From NCBI GenBank assembly GCA_903834645.1, contig CAILKA010000646.1:1-15235 (forward strand): a DNA stretch of 15,235 nt, written 5' to 3'. The position numbers were made by a program, and so were the translations under genes. The DNA comes from an uncultured beta proteobacterium. Its GTDB lineage: Bacteria; Pseudomonadota; Gammaproteobacteria; Burkholderiales; Burkholderiaceae_C. The notes beneath the pieces are model-generated. The model had not been told where the DNA came from and searched no databases. It worked only from the letters and a program-made list of their open reading frames with translations. This document shows positions 13,681 through 15,235 of the stretch, one piece after another. Numbering within the stretch: the first letter of the stretch is position 1; each line of letters begins with the position of its first letter.

Positions 13681-14775
13681 ATGCAATCCCACTCCTCGCA
13701 CGCCCGGGAAGCGGCCGGCACCTTGCCACCAGCCACGCTGCGCTGGAGCGACGCGGCGCGCGAGCGCGCCTTCGAGGCCTGGCTCGCGCCGCTTGCGGCT
13801 GTTCACGGCCTGCAGCCGCACACACTGCGACTGGCCTCGGCCGATGCGAGCTTTCGGCGCTATCTGCGCGTGGACGCGGACGCCGCACGCGGCGCAGCCA
13901 GCCGCATCATCATGGACGCGCCGCCGCCACTGGAGGACGTGCGCCCCTTTGTGGCGGTGGCCCGGCTGATCCGCGCAGCCGGCCTCAACGCTCCGTCGGT
14001 GCTGGCCGAGGACCCCGTGCAGGGCTTCCTGCTGCTGGGTGACCTGGGCGATCGCCTCCTGCTGCAGGCACTGCGCGAGGCCGATGCGGGCGGGGCCGAC
14101 CGCTTGATGCGCGAGGCGATGACGACACTGGTGCGCTTCCAGGCGGGCGTCCCGGCCACGGCCCTGCCCGCCTTCGGCGAGGCAACGCTGCGCGAGGAGC
14201 TCGAGCTCTTCCCCGAGTGGTGCGTGCAGCGCGAGTACGGCATCGTCTGGAGCGATGCGCAGCGCGCGCAGTGGGAGCAGACCTGCGCGCAGCTCGTGGC
14301 CGCGCTCGTGGCCCAGCCCGTGGTGGCCGCCCACCGGGACTGGATGCCGCGCAACCTGATGCTCGATGGGGCGGGCCTCGGGATCCTCGACTTCCAGGAC
14401 GCCGCGGCCGGGCCCATCGCCTACGACGTGGTGTCGATGCTGCGCGACGCGTTCGTGTCGTGGGAGGAGGAGCAGGAGATCGACTGGACGATCCGATACT
14501 GGGAGGCGGCGCGGCGCGCCGGCTTGCCGGTGGGCGCGGATTTCGGCGATTTCTGGCGTGCGGTCGAGTGGGCCGGGCTGCAACGCCACCTGCGCATCCT
14601 GGGCGTCTTCTGCCGGCTCAAGCACCGCGACGGCAAGCCCGGCTATGCCGAGGACCTGCCGCGCTTCTTCGGCTACTGCACGCGCGTGGCGATGCGCTAC
14701 CGCGAGTTCGCGCCGCTGCTTCGGCTGCTCGAGCCGATGTCGGGCCGCGCCCTGCAGGCGGGCTACACCTTCTGA
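13681..14775 (+). CDS. amgK: AmgK-like N-acetylmuramate/N-acetylglucosamine anomeric kinase (aminoglycoside phosphotransferase fold)
   Basis: Predicted cytoplasmic kinase that phosphorylates the anomeric hydroxyl of MurNAc/GlcNAc for direct recycling to UDP-MurNAc. It has 364 residues, slightly longer than Pseudomonas AmgK (about 340) because of an N-terminal extension of about 20 residues. ASFRRYLRV (56-63) opens the kinase N-lobe, RIIMDAPPPLEDVRPF (75-90) is typical of AmgK-type proteins, and GFLLLGDLGDRLLL (115-128) is the hinge region. The catalytic Brenner loop is HRDWMPRNLML (His218, Asp220, Asn225), and LGILDFQDA (233-241) gives the metal-binding Asp237. Assignment to AmgK rather than to another APH-fold kinase rests on these stretches and on its divergent position next to lptD. 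The usual partner murU does not follow: an M20 peptidase gene converges on it 7 bp away. Confidence 0.85.
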   Translation: MQSHSSHAREAAGTLPPATLRWSDAARERAFEAWLAPLAAVHGLQPHTLRLASADASFRRYLRVDADAARGAASRIIMDAPPPLEDVRPFVAVARLIRAAGLNAPSVLAEDPVQGFLLLGDLGDRLLLQALREADAGGADRLMREAMTTLVRFQAGVPATALPAFGEATLREELELFPEWCVQREYGIVWSDAQRAQWEQTCAQLVAALVAQPVVAAHRDWMPRNLMLDGAGLGILDFQDAAAGPIAYDVVSMLRDAFVSWEEEQEIDWTIRYWEAARRAGLPVGADFGDFWRAVEWAGLQRHLRILGVFCRLKHRDGKPGYAEDLPRFFGYCTRVAMRYREFAPLLRLLEPMSGRALQAGYTF

Positions 14776-14786
14776 GGGCGGCTCAG
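14772..14786. terminator. Small palindrome holding both stop codons of amgK and the M20 gene
   Basis: CTGAG (14772-14776), loop GGCGG, CTCAG (14782-14786). The amgK TGA lies in the left arm and the converging M20 gene's TGA (TCA on plus) in the right. Five pairs only and no T-run, so terminator function is doubtful, yet the 7-bp gap holds nothing else. Confidence 0.25.
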
Positions 14787-15235
14787 GGGCAGGCCGCGAT
14801 CACCTGCGCCACGGCGGCAGTGAGGCGCTTGCCGTAGGGCACGTGCAGGAACTCGTTGGGGCCGTGGGCGTTGCTCTTGGGCCCGAGCACCCCGCACACC
14901 ATCATCTGCGCGCGCGGGAAGCCCTGCTGCAGCAGGCTCATGAGGGGAATCGTGCCGCCCTGGCCGATGTAGCCCACGGGTGCGCCGTAGTGGGCGCGCG
15001 AGGCGTCGTTGAGCGCCTGTTCGAGCCAGGGGGCGAGCTCGGGCGCGTTCCAGCCCGTGGCCCCAAGCGCGCCGGCGCGGCCATCGGGGTGAAAGGTGAC
15101 CTTGGCGTTGTAGGGCGCGTTGTCCTCGAGCAGCTCCTTGAGCTGCTGGCTGGCCAGGTGGGCGTCCACCAGAGGCGGAGTGCGCAGGCTGAGCTTGAAG
15201 GCGGTGTAGGGGCGCAGCACGTTGCCGGCGTTGCC
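14783..15235 (-). CDS. M20 family metallopeptidase, C-terminal part (5' end outside window)
   Basis: C-terminal 150 residues of a zinc-dependent M20 peptidase/amidohydrolase; the frame stays open to the window edge (GNAGNVLRPYTAFKLSLRTPP), so the start lies beyond it. The visible region is the end of the dimerisation domain (LSLRTPPLVDAHLASQQLKELLE) and the last part of the catalytic domain, with GYIGQGGTIPLMSLLQQGFP and the metal-ligand histidine in GPKSNAHGPNEFLHVPYGKRL. This pattern suits the M20 dipeptidase-like group that includes carnosinase-type and succinyl-diaminopimelate desuccinylase-like enzymes. Substrate cannot be judged from the fragment. It converges on amgK with 7 bp between the stops. 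Confidence 0.88.
   Translation of the reverse strand, partial: GNAGNVLRPYTAFKLSLRTPPLVDAHLASQQLKELLEDNAPYNAKVTFHPDGRAGALGATGWNAPELAPWLEQALNDASRAHYGAPVGYIGQGGTIPLMSLLQQGFPRAQMMVCGVLGPKSNAHGPNEFLHVPYGKRLTAAVAQVIAACP

Noticed and set aside
13546..14625. Upstream extension of the lptD frame through the amgK gene
   Set aside because: It would make LptD 1190 residues, with a His/Arg-rich start antisense to a clear kinase and no signal peptide at the N-terminus.

Overview
The window reads as a gene-dense stretch of a high-GC (about 70% by eye) betaproteobacterial chromosome, most likely Burkholderiales and perhaps Comamonadaceae or a near relative. This rests on the protein sequences (LptD, MaeB, AmgK), on the leuS-lptE-holA and lptD-surA-rsmA orders, on the divergent thiL/maeB pair, and on TACAAT/TAGAAT -10 boxes placed right against start codons. 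Genus cannot be settled from the sequence alone. I see no tRNA, rRNA, CRISPR array, insertion sequence or phage gene. Most of it is core housekeeping DNA.

Layout. (1) 1-2606, plus strand: 3' end of leuS, then lptE and holA. (2) 2672-5234, minus strand: an operon transcribed thiL -> pncC -> ghrA-type 2-hydroxyacid dehydrogenase; pncC and the dehydrogenase overlap by ATGA. (3) 5312-7606, plus strand: maeB, divergent from thiL across 77 bp that holds two overlapping promoters. (4) 7607-8846, plus strand: a secreted barnase-type ribonuclease and a barstar-type inhibitor, preceded by the only AT-richer, signal-rich intergenic segment of the window. (5) 8901-13545, minus strand: lptD -> surA -> rsmA, with an ATGA overlap between lptD and surA. 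(6) 13681-14775, plus strand: an AmgK-like sugar kinase, divergent from lptD. (7) 14783-15235, minus strand: the C-terminal part of an M20 metallopeptidase that runs off the window.

How they fit together. LptE (lipoprotein) and LptD (beta-barrel) form the outer-membrane LPS translocon, and SurA chaperones barrels such as LptD, so most of one assembly line sits within 13 kb. AmgK belongs to cell-wall sugar recycling. LeuS, HolA, RsmA, ThiL, PncC and MaeB are translation, replication, ribosome, cofactor and central-carbon housekeeping. The accessory element is the RNase/barstar pair: the enzyme has an export signal and intact catalytic residues, while the inhibitor has no signal and carries an unexplained Pro/Asn/Met-rich tail of about 47 residues. 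Several gene neighbourhoods familiar from related bacteria lack one member here (no proA after holA, no pgpA between thiL and pncC, no pdxA between surA and rsmA, no murU after amgK), which suggests local reshuffling.
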